From DTU078 sp033808535 (GTDB lineage Bacteria; Bacillota; Clostridia; Oscillospirales; CAG-272): 6,382 nucleotides of DNA. How positions within the stretch are numbered: position 1 is the first letter of the stretch; every line of letters begins with the position of its first letter. Position numbers and translations under genes: made by a program. Positions 6,144-6,382 of the stretch are shown piece after piece. The notes beneath the pieces were generated by a model. It did not search any database. It saw only the letters and a program-made list of their open reading frames with translations, and had not been told where the DNA came from. The DNA is taken from the NCBI GenBank assembly GCA_033808535.1, contig JAPXNL010000133.1, positions 1 to 6,382 of the forward strand, given 5' to 3'.

Positions 6144-6275
6144 CTGACATAGCACACCAGTTGCCGGCTATGATATACTTTTAGAATATTGGCAGAGCAA
6201 CTTTCAGTGAAAACAGGCAAATTACAGGTGAATATCTGCGAAGATTAGTCCGAATATTGAACATATTATAAACAA
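6144..6275. other. intergenic sequence after the kinase
   Basis: No gene is visible. A possible extended -10 (TG at 6171-6172, then TATACT at 6174-6179) has no fitting -35 box, and TATTAT at 6264-6269 likewise lacks one. The promoter of the gene starting at 6325 therefore remains unidentified. Confidence 0.4.
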
Positions 6276-6321
6276 ACCTCGCATATACTGGAATCAAACC
6301 AGGAATATGCGAGGTATTTTT
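6276..6321 (+). terminator. strong hairpin with T-run: terminator or leader hairpin
   Basis: CCTCGCATAT at 6277-6286 pairs perfectly with ATATGCGAGG at 6305-6314, and the A-T pair 6276/6315 extends the stem. Inside, CTGG (6288-6291) pairs with CCAG (6299-6302). TATTTTT follows directly. This is the best intrinsic-terminator candidate in the window and would end the kinase transcript. The minus strand also has T-rich sequence after the stem, so it may work both ways. Its 3' arm contains GAGG, 10 bases before the next start codon, so it might instead, or also, control the downstream gene. Confidence 0.7.
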
Positions 6322-6324
6322 AGT

Positions 6325-6382
6325 ATGATGAATTCTCAACAGCCTTTAATTGAATCCGGCGAATTTGCCGCCGATCTTATAT
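6325..6382 (+). CDS. start of a gene cut by the window edge, unknown product
   Basis: A reading frame opens with two consecutive ATG codons (6325 and 6328) and stays open for 19 codons to the window end; its visible start is MMNSQQPLIESGEFAADLI. GAGG at 6311-6314, in the 3' arm of the preceding hairpin, lies 10 bases before the first ATG and is the only ribosome binding site candidate. The peptide is too short to assign to a family, and no signal peptide is seen. Chance cannot be excluded, but the position just after a terminator-like hairpin suits a gene start. Confidence 0.4.
   Translation, partial: MMNSQQPLIESGEFAADLI

Noticed and set aside
6140..6179. TTGACT at 6140-6145 and TATACT at 6174-6179 as a promoter for the last gene
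   Set aside because: The spacing of 28 bases is far beyond the usable 16-18 range, so only an extended -10 without a -35 box would remain.

Overview
The window looks like chromosomal DNA from an anaerobic, Gram-positive-type bacterium, most likely an uncultured gut or rumen member of the Clostridia. The support is indirect: three lipoprotein signal peptides, strong GGAGG-type ribosome binding sites, near-consensus sigma-A promoters, an oxygen-sensitive maturase of the anaerobic sulfatase-maturating type, and two large lipoprotein solute-binding proteins of a type common in Clostridia. No phage, transposon, CRISPR, tRNA or rRNA signal was found.

Layout. Positions 1-177 are non-coding. Positions 178-1723 hold a two-gene operon on the minus strand: a 142-residue lipoprotein of unknown function, then, after 4 bases, a 370-residue radical SAM/SPASM anaerobic sulfatase-maturating enzyme (anSME) with all its iron-sulfur cysteines. 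A 153-base divergent intergenic region (1724-1876) carries two back-to-back promoters of good quality. On the plus strand follow two tandem, diverged paralogues of an extracellular solute-binding lipoprotein (1877-3373 and 3429-4928). No permease or ATPase gene accompanies them here. A 273-base non-coding stretch (4929-5201) contains an exact TTGACA-17-TATAAT promoter overlapping a terminator-like hairpin, two matching small dyads and a leader of about 220 bases. It leads into a PfkB-family ribokinase-like sugar kinase (5202-6143). After a strong hairpin/T-run at 6276-6321, a further plus-strand reading frame begins at 6325 and runs off the window.

How the genes may work together (inference). 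The set suggests carbohydrate scavenging: surface lipoproteins bind a sugar or glycan, a cytoplasmic kinase phosphorylates a released pentose-like sugar, and the maturase activates a sulfatase encoded elsewhere so that sulfated glycans can be used. The window holds no sulfatase, glycosidase or transporter membrane gene, so the substrate is unknown.

I found no clear new multi-gene system. The points most worth a second look are the control region before the kinase, the dockerin/EF-hand-like loop conserved in both binding proteins, the pairing of a maturase with a small lipoprotein instead of a sulfatase, and the hairpin at 6276-6321 whose 3' arm contains the likely ribosome binding site of the next gene.
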